From assembly GCA_009744235.1 (NCBI GenBank), contig WPHV01000006.1:124001-188000 (forward strand): a stretch of DNA of 64,000 nucleotides, read 5' to 3'. Positions within the stretch are counted from its first letter, which is position 1, and every line of letters begins with the position of its first letter. Positions 20,492 through 30,650 of the stretch are shown here, piece by piece. Source of the DNA: Gillisella vitis (GTDB lineage: Bacteria > Pseudomonadota > Alphaproteobacteria > Rhizobiales > Rhizobiaceae). The notes beneath the pieces were generated by a model. It was not told the DNA's origin. It searched no databases and saw nothing but the letters and a program-made list of their open reading frames with translations. The position numbers were made by a program, and so were the translations under genes.

Positions 20492-20574
20492 TGGTTCTCC
20501 CCTGAGCGTTTAAATCGATTTGCGGATCTCTTATACCAAGCGGCGGGGAATTGAAAAGCCGCCCCCGCCTGATC

Positions 20575-21615
20575 TTAGGGGCGCGGCGACGGTGATGGAA
20601 CGTCCTCGCTGGGCAGGTTTGCATCGTCAGGGGTGGCTGACGAGGCTTTCACCGAGGCAGACCCCGGACTGACATAGGCCTTAGCGCCGCCAAAGGTCGC
20701 CTGTTTCTCGCTGGCGACAGCCGGAGCCTCCAGCACGGCGGCGCAGGCCTTGGGCAGGTCCGAAACCATCACGGGCCGAGGTGGCGGTGGGGGCTTGGCA
20801 TTCGGGTCGCGTTTCTTCTGTTCCCACGGTTCCTTGGTAAACCACCAGGCCAGCGATTTGTCGCAGCCGTCGCCGGGGGCAACAGGTGCTTGCGGCTTGC
20901 AACCGGCGGCGCCGGGCGGGCAGGAAAGCCGGATATGGAAATGGGCGTCATGGCCATAGATCGGACGGATCTTGCCCATATTGGTCCGGTCGCCTGTCCA
21001 GCTTTCGCAGAGTTTCTTCTTGATGGTCGGATTGACGAACAGCCGCTCGACCTGCGGATAGCTGGCCGCCAGCATCAGCAGCCGGGCATGGGTCGGTGTC
21101 CAGGTCTGCGGATTGATCGTCAGGAATTTATCCTTCAGGATCATCGAGGTGAAGGGCAGATCCTCGCGCTGCTGCACGGTCAGGCGTTTTGTCGGCATCG
21201 GGGTTAGCCAGATATCGGCGTCCAACCCGATCTGGTGGGAGGCATGGCCATTGGCCATCGGCCCGCCGCGCGGCTGGGCGATATCACCAACCAACAAGCC
21301 TGGCCAACCGATTTTCGGCGCATCCCGTGACAATTGCTCAATGGTCTGGATCATCGCCGGATTGCCCCAGCGGCGATTGCGCGACAGCCGCATGGCCTGC
21401 CAATTCTGCCCATCCGTTGGCAAGGCGACCGCTCCGCTCATGCAGCCCCGCGCATAGGAACCATAGGGCGTGGACGGCCCCGCATTGGGAAGGGTTTCCT
21501 GGGGAAAGGCGAGTTTTGCGGGTTGATCCGGCCCGGCCATGGCCATGTCGAGCCCGAGTGAAAGAACCGCCAGCCCGGCTGTCATCGCTCGCAACACTGT
21601 TGATCGTCTCGTCAA
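20575..21615 (-). CDS. mepA: Penicillin-insensitive murein endopeptidase
   Basis: This periplasmic zinc peptidase cleaves D-Ala-meso-DAP crosslinks in peptidoglycan. The 346-residue protein has a signal peptide (about 1-27, MAMA/GP), the LAS-type metal motif HASHQIGLDAD (His124, Asp132 or Asp134), and the second site HDAHFHIRL near residue 220. A Pro-rich C-terminal tail follows three conserved Cys. It stands alone between mgsA and the divergent yejA. Confidence 0.93.
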   Translation of the reverse strand: MTRRSTVLRAMTAGLAVLSLGLDMAMAGPDQPAKLAFPQETLPNAGPSTPYGSYARGCMSGAVALPTDGQNWQAMRLSRNRRWGNPAMIQTIEQLSRDAPKIGWPGLLVGDIAQPRGGPMANGHASHQIGLDADIWLTPMPTKRLTVQQREDLPFTSMILKDKFLTINPQTWTPTHARLLMLAASYPQVERLFVNPTIKKKLCESWTGDRTNMGKIRPIYGHDAHFHIRLSCPPGAAGCKPQAPVAPGDGCDKSLAWWFTKEPWEQKKRDPNAKPPPPPRPVMVSDLPKACAAVLEAPAVASEKQATFGGAKAYVSPGSASVKASSATPDDANLPSEDVPSPSPRP

Positions 21616-21668
21616 ATTTCACCTCGTCCTTGCGGAATCATCGTCTGCACCGGTATGAAACTAGGGTC

Positions 21669-21697
21669 TGTCAGGCAAAAGTGGAACCCGGCTTTCC
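21669..21697. repeat. Dispersed intergenic motif, copy 1
   Basis: TGTCAGGCAAAAGTGGAACC followed by CGGCTTTCC. The same motif occurs reversed in the phnL-acyltransferase gap (47888-47917) and weakly before the aminopeptidase gene (57746-57772). I recall similar sequence as common between rhizobial genes. It lies in the 259-nt gap between mepA and yejA. Confidence 0.5.
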
Positions 21698-21874
21698 TCA
21701 AAACCGAAGAGTTTGTGAGGGTTTGCGTGCCAAAGCCTGTCTTTCGCCCGGTTTTGTCTTAATCCTGTCAGCCAAATCACCACGGCAAGGTTCTCTTTCT
21801 CCGCCAGGAATGTGGGACGTCACGCAGGTGGAAAGGCATTTTCGGCCTTTCTGTTGAAATTCGAGGGGGTATTT

Positions 21875-23770
21875 ATGGCTGTCATCCGTGTCGGGGCAAA
21901 AATACGCGCATTGTTCTTGGGTCCATTGTTCTTGGGTCTTTGTGCCGCACAGAGCTTGGCCACCCAGGCTTTCGCAGAGGAGTTACAATGGCGCCACGCC
22001 ATCGGCTTGATCGACGCACCCAAATATCCCGAGGGTTTTCAACGCTTCGACTATGTCAATCCCGATGCGCCGAAGGCGGGTGAATTGAAACTGTCGTCGT
22101 TCGGCAGCACCTTCGACACCTTCAATCCGCTCGCGGGCAAGGGGCAGTTGGCAGATGGTGTCCAGGTTCTGCTATCGTCGCCCCCTGGCGCGTCGCTTGT
22201 GACCGAAACCCTGCTCAAATCCTCGCTCGATGAGGATGGCGTCAGCTACGGTCTTCTGGCGGAGGCGCTTGCCTATCCCGACGACGTTTCCTATGTGAAA
22301 TTTCGGCTGCGACGCGAGGCCAAATGGGCGGATGGCCAGCCCGTCACCCCGGATGATGTTGTCTTCAGTTTCGATGCCGTCAAGCAGCTCAATCCGGCGG
22401 CTGCGATCTATTATAATCATGTTGTGAAGGCCGAAAAGACCGGTGAACGGGAAGTCACATTCACGTTCGATCAGAAAGGCAACAAGGAACTGCCTTCGAT
22501 TGTCGGGCAACTCGACGTCGTTCCAAAGCATTGGTGGCAAGCCCAAGGCCCCGATGGCAAGCCGCGTGACATCTCCAAGACGACGCTTGAGCCGATCATG
22601 GGGTCTGGTCCCTATCGGATTGCTGGATTTTCGCCGGGCGGATCGGTGCGCTACGAATTGCGGGATGACTATTGGGGCAAGGATATCAACGTCAACATCG
22701 GCTACAATAATTTCCGCAGTATATCCTACACCTATTATGCCGATATCAATGTCGCATTCGAAGGTTTCCGTTCTGGCGCGACCGATCTGTGGCTTGAAAA
22801 TTCCGCCATGCGCTGGACCAAGTCCTACGATTTTCCGGCTGCCGTCCAAGGCAGGATCAAGCGCGAGCAGATCCCGAACGATTACCGCAAAGCCGGCTTG
22901 ATGATGGGCTTCTTCCTCAATACGCGGCGGGAGCAGTTCAAGGATGTGAATGTCCGCAAGGCGCTGAACTACGCTTTCGATTTCGAGGAACTGAACCGCA
23001 CGGCGTTTTTCGGGCTCTACAAGCGAATCGACAGCTATTTCTATGGAAATGACCTGGCCTCCAGCGGCTTGCCTGAGGGCAAGGAGTTGGAGATCCTGAA
23101 CGGCATCAAGCAATATGTGCCGCCGGAGGTGTTCTCCACGGTCTATAAAAATCCGGTCAATGGAGACCCCGCAAAGCAGCGTGACAATCTGCGCATGGCC
23201 ATTTCGCTTTTCGCCAAGGCAGGCTACGAATTGCGCGGCAACCGGATGGTGTCCAAGGCGACCGGCAAACCGTTCACGTTCGAAATTTTGCTGGATGGTC
23301 CGCTCATCGAACGGGTGGCATTGCCCTATGCCAATAATCTGAGGAAAATCGGCATCGAGGTCAATGTTCGAAGCGTCGATTCGTCTCAGTTCACCAGCCG
23401 GTTGCGTAGCTTCGATTATGACGCCGTCTATTATGTTGCGGCGCAATCCACCAATCCCGGCAATGAGCAGCGCGATTACTGGGGGTCGGCCAGTGCCGAC
23501 ACCAAGGCTTCGCGCAATTATGCCGGCATTAAAAACCCGGGCATCGATGCCTTGATCGACCAGATTGTCTTTGCGAAAGACCGCGACACTTTGATCGCAA
23601 CCGCCCACGCCCTCGACAGGCTGCTGCTGGCTGGCGCCTATGTCGTGCCGTCCTACACGCGCGGTGAGGTGTGGTTTGCCTATTGGGACAAGTTTGCCCA
23701 TCCCCAGGACCTGCCGGAATTTTCCAGTGGTTTCCCCGATATCTGGTGGTCAAAGCAAGCCCCGAACTAA
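21875..23770 (+). CDS. yejA: Extracellular peptide-binding protein YejA
   Basis: This family-5 solute-binding protein delivers peptides (microcin C-type substrates in E. coli) to the YejBEF importer. The 631-residue product has a signal peptide (to about residue 34, QAFA/EE), the SBP_bac_5 domain across the body, and the family start PKYPEGFQRFDYVNPDAPK. The ATG follows GAGGGGG with a 5-nt spacer; upstream in-frame codons have no homology. A 172-nt gap separates it from yejB. Confidence 0.93.
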   Translation: MAVIRVGAKIRALFLGPLFLGLCAAQSLATQAFAEELQWRHAIGLIDAPKYPEGFQRFDYVNPDAPKAGELKLSSFGSTFDTFNPLAGKGQLADGVQVLLSSPPGASLVTETLLKSSLDEDGVSYGLLAEALAYPDDVSYVKFRLRREAKWADGQPVTPDDVVFSFDAVKQLNPAAAIYYNHVVKAEKTGEREVTFTFDQKGNKELPSIVGQLDVVPKHWWQAQGPDGKPRDISKTTLEPIMGSGPYRIAGFSPGGSVRYELRDDYWGKDINVNIGYNNFRSISYTYYADINVAFEGFRSGATDLWLENSAMRWTKSYDFPAAVQGRIKREQIPNDYRKAGLMMGFFLNTRREQFKDVNVRKALNYAFDFEELNRTAFFGLYKRIDSYFYGNDLASSGLPEGKELEILNGIKQYVPPEVFSTVYKNPVNGDPAKQRDNLRMAISLFAKAGYELRGNRMVSKATGKPFTFEILLDGPLIERVALPYANNLRKIGIEVNVRSVDSSQFTSRLRSFDYDAVYYVAAQSTNPGNEQRDYWGSASADTKASRNYAGIKNPGIDALIDQIVFAKDRDTLIATAHALDRLLLAGAYVVPSYTRGEVWFAYWDKFAHPQDLPEFSSGFPDIWWSKQAPN

Positions 23771-23942
23771 CCCTATGCATGACCATGCGGCGGCATAGGC
23801 AGTGACAGCCTGCTTTGCAGGCCGCATTTCAGCCGCTACCAATAGGCACGGCGAATCAGCGCCCCAAACTACGGCAAGAGCAATAAAGGACGGATGGATT
23901 GGCAAAACGTGATGGCATGGTGAACACGGGAGCGTTCTGCTG

Positions 23943-25034
23943 ATGGGCGCCTATATCCTGCGACGCCTGCTGTTGATGATCCCGACCATGGTCGGCATCA
24001 TGGGCATTTCCTTCCTGGTCATCCAGTTTGCGCCCGGCGGTCCGGTGGAACAGGTGGTGGCGCAGTTGAGCGGCCAGGGTGACAGCGCCGACCAGCGGCT
24101 TTCTGGCGGTGGCGATATCGTCAGCCAGGGCGGCATGGGTGATGGCGGCTCGAACTATCGCGGTGCGCAGGGGCTGGACCCGGACCTGATCAAGAAACTG
24201 GAAAAGCAGTTCGGCTTCGACAAGCCGCCGCTTACCCGGTTTCTCGACATGATGTGGAACTATATCCGCTTTGATTTCGGCGAGAGCTTCTTCCGCAACA
24301 CCTCGGTGATCGACCTGATTGTCGAGAAAATGCCGGTGTCGATTTCGCTCGGCGTCTGGGTTCTGTTGCTGTCCTATGCGATTTCCATACCGCTCGGCAT
24401 CCGCAAGGCGGTCAAGGACGGCTCGACCTTTGATGTCTGGACCTCCGGCATTGTCGTGGTCGGCTATGCCGTGCCGGGCTTCCTGTTCGGTATTTTGCTG
24501 ATCGTGCTGTTTGCCGGTGGCTCCTTCTACAATTGGTTTCCGCTGCGTGGCCTGACCTCTGATAATTTCGCCGATCTTAGCTGGTGGCAGAAGATCCTCG
24601 ATTATTTCTGGCATCTGACCCTGCCGCTGACCGCATTGCTGCTTTCGGCCTTTGCCACCACGACGCTGCTCACCAAGAATTCCTTCATCGACGAGATCAA
24701 GAAGCAATATGTGGTGACGGCCCGTGCCAAGGGTCTCAGCGAGCATCGGGTGCTCTATGGCCATGTGTTTCGCAATGCCATGCTGATCGTCATTGCCGGT
24801 ATTCCCGGCGCTTTCGTCTCGGCCTTCTTCACCGGTTCGTTGCTGATCGAGAATATCTTCTCACTGGATGGCCTGGGGCGTCTCGGCTATCTGTCGATCA
24901 TCAACCGCGATTATCCGATTGTGTTTGCCACGCTTTATATCTTCTCGCTGCTGGGCCTCGTGGTCAGCCTTGTCTCGGATTTGATCTATACCTGGATTGA
25001 TCCCCGCATTGATTTTGACCGGAGGGATGTCTGA
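23943..25034 (+). CDS. yejB: Peptide ABC transporter permease YejB
   Basis: This is the inner-membrane channel subunit of the Yej peptide importer. The 363-residue protein starts with the DppB-like MGAYILRRLLLMIPTMVG helix and has a Gly/Ser-rich periplasmic insertion (about 40-75) and the binding-protein-dependent transport domain with the EAA loop ARAKGLSEHRVLYGHVFRNA. The TGATG junction couples it to yejE. Confidence 0.95.
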   Translation: MGAYILRRLLLMIPTMVGIMGISFLVIQFAPGGPVEQVVAQLSGQGDSADQRLSGGGDIVSQGGMGDGGSNYRGAQGLDPDLIKKLEKQFGFDKPPLTRFLDMMWNYIRFDFGESFFRNTSVIDLIVEKMPVSISLGVWVLLLSYAISIPLGIRKAVKDGSTFDVWTSGIVVVGYAVPGFLFGILLIVLFAGGSFYNWFPLRGLTSDNFADLSWWQKILDYFWHLTLPLTALLLSAFATTTLLTKNSFIDEIKKQYVVTARAKGLSEHRVLYGHVFRNAMLIVIAGIPGAFVSAFFTGSLLIENIFSLDGLGRLGYLSIINRDYPIVFATLYIFSLLGLVVSLVSDLIYTWIDPRIDFDRRDV

Positions 25035-26170
25035 TGGCAGCCGTTCCCGAACACTTGGCCAAACCACCGAAAAAGCCGTTCCTGACCCCGATCAACCGCC
25101 GCCGCCTGGAAAACTTCAAGGCCAACCGGCGCGGTTCCTGGTCCTTCTGGATCTTCATGGTGCTGTTCGGGCTTAGCCTCTGCGCCGAGCTGATCGCCAA
25201 TGACCGGCCGATCATCGCCTCCTACAAGGGCGAGATCCTGTTTCCGGTCGCTATCAACTATCCGGAAGAGAAATTCGGCGGCTTTCTCGCTGTCACCGAT
25301 TATCGCTCCAGCTTCGTTTCCGACGAGATCAATGCCCATGGCTGGATGATCTGGCCACCGATCCGCTATTCCTATCGCACGGTGAATTCGGAAATCCCGC
25401 AATCGGCCCCGACGCCGCCCTTCTGGCTGATGGACGCCAAGCAACGCTGCTCGGCTTACCCCCAGGGTGCGGATGACCCCAATTGCATCATCGGCAACAT
25501 GAACTGGCTTGGCACCGACGATCAGGCCCGCGATGTCATGGCGCGGATGATTTATGGTTTTCGGATTTCTGTGCTGTTCGGTCTGGCGCTGACGATGATT
25601 TCCGCCGTGATCGGCGTGTCCGCCGGTGCGGTGCAAGGCTATTTTGGCGGCAAGACCGATCTGTTGATGCAGCGGTTCATCGAGATCTGGTCGTCGATCC
25701 CGCTGCTTTACATCCTGCTGATCATCGCCTCGCTGCTGCCGCCGGGATTTTTCATTCTGTTGGGCATCATGCTGCTGTTCACCTGGGTGCATTTCGTCGG
25801 TATCGTACGGGCGGAGTTTTTGCGGGCCAGAAACTTCGAATATGTCAACGCCGCCCGGGCGCTTGGTGTCGGCAATTGGACCATCATGCGCCGCCATCTG
25901 CTGCCCAATGCCATGGTGGCGACCTTGACCTTCCTGCCCTTCATCCTGTCGGGATCGATCACCACCCTGACCTCGCTGGATTTCCTTGGCCTCGGCATGC
26001 CGCCCGGCTCGCCTTCGCTGGGTGAGCTGATTGCCCAGGGCAAGCGCAATCTGCAAGCGCCCTGGCTGGGGCTGACGGCCTTCTTCACCATGGCGATCAT
26101 GCTGTCCCTGCTGATTTTCGTCGGCGAGGCGGTGCGCGATGCCTTTGATCCGAGGAAGACCTTCAAATGA
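25034..26170 (+). CDS. yejE: Peptide ABC transporter permease YejE
   Basis: This partner permease (378 aa) of the DppC type has an N-terminal helix (about 36-52), a long periplasmic segment (about 55-165) typical of YejE, and the transport domain with the EAA motif NAARALGVGNWTIMRRHLLPN. The start overlaps yejB by one base and the end overlaps yejF by ATGA. Confidence 0.95.
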   Translation: MAAVPEHLAKPPKKPFLTPINRRRLENFKANRRGSWSFWIFMVLFGLSLCAELIANDRPIIASYKGEILFPVAINYPEEKFGGFLAVTDYRSSFVSDEINAHGWMIWPPIRYSYRTVNSEIPQSAPTPPFWLMDAKQRCSAYPQGADDPNCIIGNMNWLGTDDQARDVMARMIYGFRISVLFGLALTMISAVIGVSAGAVQGYFGGKTDLLMQRFIEIWSSIPLLYILLIIASLLPPGFFILLGIMLLFTWVHFVGIVRAEFLRARNFEYVNAARALGVGNWTIMRRHLLPNAMVATLTFLPFILSGSITTLTSLDFLGLGMPPGSPSLGELIAQGKRNLQAPWLGLTAFFTMAIMLSLLIFVGEAVRDAFDPRKTFK

Positions 26171-27795
26171 GCGCGCCTCTTCTCTCCGTTCGCGATCTAT
26201 CGGTCGCCTTTCATCAAGGCGAAAGCCAGAGCCTTGCCGTTGATCATGTGAGTTTCGACATCGCACCGGGTGAAATCCTGGCGCTGGTGGGTGAATCCGG
26301 CTCCGGCAAATCGGTGTCGGCTGCCTCGATCCTCAAACTCCTGCCTTATCCCGCTGCCAGCCATCCCTCCGGCCAGATCCTGTTTGACGGGCGGGATCTG
26401 ATGACCCTGTCGGAACCGGCTTTGCGGGGGGTGCGCGGCAATGACATCACCATGATCTTCCAGGAGCCGATGACCTCGCTCAACCCGCTGCACAGCATCG
26501 AGCAGCAGATTGGCGAGATCCTGGAACTCCATCAGTCGCTGACCGGTGACACCGCTCGCAAGCGGACGCTGGAACTGCTGCTTCAGGTCGGCATTCGCGA
26601 GCCGGAAAAGCGGCTCTCGGCCTTTCCGCATGAATTGTCCGGCGGCCAGCGTCAGCGGGTGATGATTGCCATGGCGCTTGCCAATCGGCCAAAGCTGCTG
26701 GTGGCCGATGAGCCGACCACGGCGCTGGATGTGACGGTACAGGCGCAGATCCTCGAGCTTTTGGCCGGGCTGAAGCGTGAGCATGGCATGTCCATGCTGT
26801 TTATCACCCATGATCTCGGCATTGTCCGTAAATTCGCCGACCGCGTTTGTGTGATGACCGGCGGTAAAATCGTTGAAAGCGGCCCGGTCGAGTCGATCTT
26901 CGCCAATCCGCAACATGCCTATACCAGGAAATTGCTGGCATCCGAGCCGCGTGGTGTGCCGCCGGAAACCGATCTGGCAAAACCTGTGGTGATGGAAGGG
27001 CAGGAAATCCGTGTCTGGTTCCCGATCAAGGCCGGATTTTTGCGCCGCGTGGTGGACAATGTGAAGGCGGTGGACGGTGTCGATCTGACGCTGCGCGCCG
27101 GACAGACGCTTGGCGTGGTCGGTGAATCCGGCTCCGGCAAGACCACGCTGGGGCTGGCGCTGGCGCGGTTGATCTCGTCCGAGGGCCGGATTGGCTTTCT
27201 CGGCAAGAATATCGATGGCTATTCATTCAAGCAGATGCGACCGCTGCGCGACCGTTTGCAAGTGGTGTTCCAGGACCCGTTCGGGGCGCTCAGCCCACGC
27301 ATGTCGGTGGGTGACATCATTGCCGAAGGCCTGCGAGTGCATGAACGGAGCCTGTCGGCAGCAGAGCGCGACAGCCGGGTCTGCTGGGCGCTGGAGGAAG
27401 TCGGGTTGGATATCACCACCCGCTGGCGCTATCCGCATGAATTTTCGGGCGGCCAGCGGCAGCGGATCGCTATTGCCCGTGCCATGGTGCTGAAACCGCG
27501 CTTCGTGATGCTGGATGAGCCGACCTCGGCGCTGGATATGACTGTGCAGGCGCAAGTGGTCGACCTGTTGCGCGATTTGCAGAGCCGCCATGACCTCGCC
27601 TATCTGTTCATCAGCCACGACCTGAAGGTGGTGAAGGCGCTGGCCAATGACATCATCGTCATGCGATCAGGAAAAGTTGTCGAGCAGGGACCGGCGCAGG
27701 AGGTTTTCACTGCGCCGAAACAGGATTATACCAAGGCGCTTCTGGCTGCCGCATTCGACCTCAAGGCCATGAATATCGGTGGCATCAGCCAATAA
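26167..27795 (+). CDS. yejF: Peptide ABC transporter double ATPase YejF
   Basis: This 542-residue protein carries two complete ATPase domains that energise YejBE. Each has Walker A (GESGSGKS and GESGSGKTT), a signature (LSGGQRQR and FSGGQRQR) and Walker B ([12 protein letters not shown] and [12 protein letters not shown]), plus an oligopeptide-type C-terminal stretch after the first domain. It is translationally coupled to yejE and completes the importer. Confidence 0.96.
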   Translation: MSAPLLSVRDLSVAFHQGESQSLAVDHVSFDIAPGEILALVGESGSGKSVSAASILKLLPYPAASHPSGQILFDGRDLMTLSEPALRGVRGNDITMIFQEPMTSLNPLHSIEQQIGEILELHQSLTGDTARKRTLELLLQVGIREPEKRLSAFPHELSGGQRQRVMIAMALANRPKLLVADEPTTALDVTVQAQILELLAGLKREHGMSMLFITHDLGIVRKFADRVCVMTGGKIVESGPVESIFANPQHAYTRKLLASEPRGVPPETDLAKPVVMEGQEIRVWFPIKAGFLRRVVDNVKAVDGVDLTLRAGQTLGVVGESGSGKTTLGLALARLISSEGRIGFLGKNIDGYSFKQMRPLRDRLQVVFQDPFGALSPRMSVGDIIAEGLRVHERSLSAAERDSRVCWALEEVGLDITTRWRYPHEFSGGQRQRIAIARAMVLKPRFVMLDEPTSALDMTVQAQVVDLLRDLQSRHDLAYLFISHDLKVVKALANDIIVMRSGKVVEQGPAQEVFTAPKQDYTKALLAAAFDLKAMNIGGISQ

Positions 27796-27823
27796 TATCA
27801 GCCTTCTGCAAGGATGCCCCCGC

Positions 27824-28786
27824 ATGTTCCCCAAGCCTCCCGTGGTGATCGACCTCAAGTTTTCACGCGCCGCCATGCAGGCCGCGCTGGCCGGGGCCTT
27901 TCCGGACCGTGAGGTGATCGATCTCGGTGATCCCGAGAACGCTGACAGGGACCTGTCGGCAGCAGCCTACGCGGTGTTGTGGAAGCCGGAGCCATCGCTG
28001 TTTACTCGCGCTTCGGGTCTCAAAGTCCTGTTTTCCGGTGGCGCCGGTGTCGATCACGTCCTGACCCTGCCGGGACTTCCCGGCTTGCCGATCGTGCGCT
28101 TCGTTGACCGCAGCCTGACGGACCGGATGAGCGAATGGGTGGTGCTGAACTGTCTCTATCACTTGCGCCATATGGGCCAATATCTCAGGCAGCAGCGCGA
28201 TAAGGTCTGGAATGAGCTGGATCTCCAGCCGGAAGCCCGCGATGTTACCGTCGGCGTCATGGGGTTGGGTGTTCTGGGCCAGGATGCGGCGCGCAAACTG
28301 AAGGTGATGGGATTTGACGTGATCGGCTGGTCGCGGCGCAGACGCGAGATCGACGGGATCGACACCTATGACGAGGCGCGGATCGATGAGTTCCTGGCCC
28401 GCACCGATATCCTTGTCGGCCTCCTGCCGCTGACCCCGGAAACCCGGGGCCTCTACGATAGCAGCCTGTTTTCAAGGCTGCGACAGGGCGGAGCGCTGGG
28501 CAAGCCGGTGTTTCTCAATGCGGGTCGCGGTGGAAGCCAGGTGGAAGTGGACGTCATCGCCGCCTTGCAGAAAGGCGTACTGGGTGGCGCATCGCTTGAT
28601 GTGTTTGAAAAAGAACCGCTGGCAACGGATAGCCCGCTATGGACCATGGAGAATGTCCTCGTGACCCCTCATGCCGCAGCGGCATCGGATGTGCGGGCGC
28701 TGTTTGTCCATGTGGAGACGCAGATTGCCCGGTATGAGGACGGTGAGGCGCTGGAGCATGTCGTGGACCGTTCGGCGGGGTATTGA
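27824..28786 (+). CDS. ghrA: Glyoxylate/hydroxypyruvate reductase A family
   Basis: This 320-residue D-2-hydroxyacid dehydrogenase has the NAD(P) motif GVMGLGVLGQ (about 145-154), the Arg region NAGRGGSQ, a Glu in SLDVFEKEPL and the catalytic His in TPHAAAASD. It resembles GhrA, which reduces glyoxylate and hydroxypyruvate; the true substrate is not certain. The ATG has AAGGA 9 nt upstream and lies 28 nt after the yejF stop, so it may be read with the yej operon. Confidence 0.85.
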   Translation: MFPKPPVVIDLKFSRAAMQAALAGAFPDREVIDLGDPENADRDLSAAAYAVLWKPEPSLFTRASGLKVLFSGGAGVDHVLTLPGLPGLPIVRFVDRSLTDRMSEWVVLNCLYHLRHMGQYLRQQRDKVWNELDLQPEARDVTVGVMGLGVLGQDAARKLKVMGFDVIGWSRRRREIDGIDTYDEARIDEFLARTDILVGLLPLTPETRGLYDSSLFSRLRQGGALGKPVFLNAGRGGSQVEVDVIAALQKGVLGGASLDVFEKEPLATDSPLWTMENVLVTPHAAAASDVRALFVHVETQIARYEDGEALEHVVDRSAGY

Positions 28787-28868
28787 TCCCGGAACCTTTG
28801 CCGTGTCGGTACGTTGGCCTTCATGAGTGTTTACGCTTATGCGTATAAAACAGATGGAGGCTCTCCGC

Positions 28869-29150
28869 ATGGCAGAACCAGGCAATTTCGACCCCGCTGA
28901 TAGAAACCTGAATACGACCCCCGAAACGCCGGGAGCAGAACGCCCGCTGGAGCCGACCGAGGCGCGGCAGGGCTTTCGCGGGAAACCTGTGCTGATCGTT
29001 CTGCTGGCAGGATTGGTTCTGGCGCTGGTTGCGTGGATACCGGCGGAATGGTGGGGGCAGAAAATTGCACCTTCGACCGATCCGGCCACAGAAACGACGC
29101 GCCCGACCACCGCTCCCCAGCAGCCGAGCCAACCAAGCACAACACCTTAA
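28869..29150 (+). CDS. Small single-pass membrane protein, unknown function
   Basis: I do not recognise this 93-residue protein. A Pro/Glu-rich N-terminal part (about 1-38) is followed by one membrane helix (about 40-58, PVLIVLLAGLVLALVAWIP) and a Thr/Pro/Gln-rich periplasmic tail. The ATG is chosen because GGAGG lies upstream; two earlier in-frame ATGs lack a ribosome site. It sits alone between ghrA and pncB. Confidence 0.6.
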   Translation: MAEPGNFDPADRNLNTTPETPGAERPLEPTEARQGFRGKPVLIVLLAGLVLALVAWIPAEWWGQKIAPSTDPATETTRPTTAPQQPSQPSTTP

Positions 29151-29220
29151 TAGCGATAGACGGGCCCCTGATGGCGGGAGCGGGTGCAGTAGGACAATAA
29201 TGAAGTTTCCGGCCACTGGA

Positions 29221-29283
29221 CTTTGGTCACAGTTTTTTCGATAAGGTTGGCCCGGAAAAGACCAAAGCCATAAGGCTATGGTC
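29221..29283 (+). promoter_or_regulatory. Mutually exclusive hairpins in the pncB leader
   Basis: Segment CTTTGGTC (29221-29228) can pair with GACCAAAG (29260-29267). The same central segment, extended to GACCAAAGCC (29260-29269), can instead pair with GGCTATGGTC (29274-29283). The two stems share one strand and cannot coexist. The set ends 46 nt before the pncB start and could act as a switch or as an operator with three half-sites. Confidence 0.4.
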
Positions 29284-29329
29284 GAAATGGTGCGGCCAAA
29301 ACCAGGCCGATGGCAGGCGGCGAGGACGA

Positions 29330-30634
29330 ATGGCAAAGGCGGATATTGCACGGCGGGTGTATAACCATGCCTGGAAGCTCGACCCTATCGTGCGCAGCCT
29401 GCTCGATACCGATTTCTATAAGCTGTTGATGTTGCAGATGATCTGGAAACTCTATCCGGATGTCGATGTGACATTCACGCTGATCAACCGCACGACAAAG
29501 GTACGCATCGCCGACGAGATCGACGAGGCGGAATTGCGCGCCCAGCTCGACCACGTCCGCACAATTGGCATCAGCAAAAAAGAACTGATCTGGCTGGCAG
29601 GCAATAGTTTCTATGGCCGCACCCAGATTTTTGAACCAGAGTTTCTGGCCTGGCTGTCAACAATCCGTCTGCCACCGTACGAGCTATCCAAGCGCGATGG
29701 CCAATATGAACTGACCTTCCGCGGGCGATGGATGGAAACCACGCTCTGGGAAATCCCGGCTCTGGCAATTATCAATGAATTGCGTTCGCGAGCTGCGCTG
29801 AAATCACTTGGTTATTTTACGCTGGATGTTATCTACGCCCGTGCCAAGGCGAAGATGTGGGAAAAGGTCGAGCGGCTGAAGCAATTGCCGGGCCTGCGGA
29901 TTTCCGATTTCGGTACCCGCCGTCGCCATAGCTTCCTGTGGCAAAGGTGGTGTGTGGAAGCGTTGAAGGAAGGTATTGGCGAAGCCTTTACCGGCACCAG
30001 CAATGTATTGCTGGCTATGGATTCGGATCTGGAAGCCGTTGGCACCAATGCCCATGAATTGCCGATGGTGGCGGCGGCCTTGGCGAAGACCGAGGCCGAC
30101 CTGGCCAATGCACCCTATAAGGTGCTTCAGGACTGGAACACACTCTATAACGGCAATCTGCTGATTGTTTTGCCCGATGCCTTCGGTACCTCGGCTTTCC
30201 TGCGCGATGCGCCGCCCTGGGTGGCGGATTGGACGGGTTTTCGCCCCGACAGCGCCCCACCGATTGAGGGCGGCGAGAGGATCATTGCCTGGTGGGAAAA
30301 GATGGGCCGCGATCCGCGCCAGAAACTGCTGATCTTTTCCGATGGGCTGGATGTGGACGCCATCATTGACACTTACCGTCATTTTGAAGGCCGGGTGCGA
30401 ATGAGCTTTGGCTGGGGCACCAACCTCACCAATGATTTCATCGGCTGCGCACCCCATGACATTGCCGGGCTAAAGCCGATTTCCATCGTCTGCAAGATCA
30501 CCGAAGCCAATGGCCGTCCCGCCGTCAAACTCTCCGACAATCCCTTGAAGGCAACGGGCGAACCCGCCGAAGTCGAACGCTACCTGAAATTCTTCGGGTC
30601 CGAGGACCGTGTGGAGCACGCCGTCAAGGTGTAA
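29330..30634 (+). CDS. pncB: Nicotinate phosphoribosyltransferase
   Basis: PncB joins nicotinate to PRPP in the Preiss-Handler route to NAD. The 434-residue enzyme shows [14 protein letters not shown] near residue 26, [14 protein letters not shown] with the phosphorylated-His region, GTSNVLLA, and the C-terminal [11 protein letters not shown] loop. Length and motifs are standard. The leader carries alternative hairpins. Its PRPP demand links it with upp and phnN. Confidence 0.96.
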   Translation: MAKADIARRVYNHAWKLDPIVRSLLDTDFYKLLMLQMIWKLYPDVDVTFTLINRTTKVRIADEIDEAELRAQLDHVRTIGISKKELIWLAGNSFYGRTQIFEPEFLAWLSTIRLPPYELSKRDGQYELTFRGRWMETTLWEIPALAIINELRSRAALKSLGYFTLDVIYARAKAKMWEKVERLKQLPGLRISDFGTRRRHSFLWQRWCVEALKEGIGEAFTGTSNVLLAMDSDLEAVGTNAHELPMVAAALAKTEADLANAPYKVLQDWNTLYNGNLLIVLPDAFGTSAFLRDAPPWVADWTGFRPDSAPPIEGGERIIAWWEKMGRDPRQKLLIFSDGLDVDAIIDTYRHFEGRVRMSFGWGTNLTNDFIGCAPHDIAGLKPISIVCKITEANGRPAVKLSDNPLKATGEPAEVERYLKFFGSEDRVEHAVKV

Positions 30635-30650
30635 AGCCTGCGTCGAAGGG

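Noticed and set aside
22172..23701. 509-codon open frame antisense to yejA
   Set aside because: It is the mirror of a high-GC gene with strong codon bias; the translation has no domain and no ribosome site, while yejA on the other strand is a clear family member.
24986..26266. 426-codon antisense frame across yejE
   Set aside because: The translation is low-complexity Arg/Gln/His-rich sequence expected from the complement of a membrane-protein gene.
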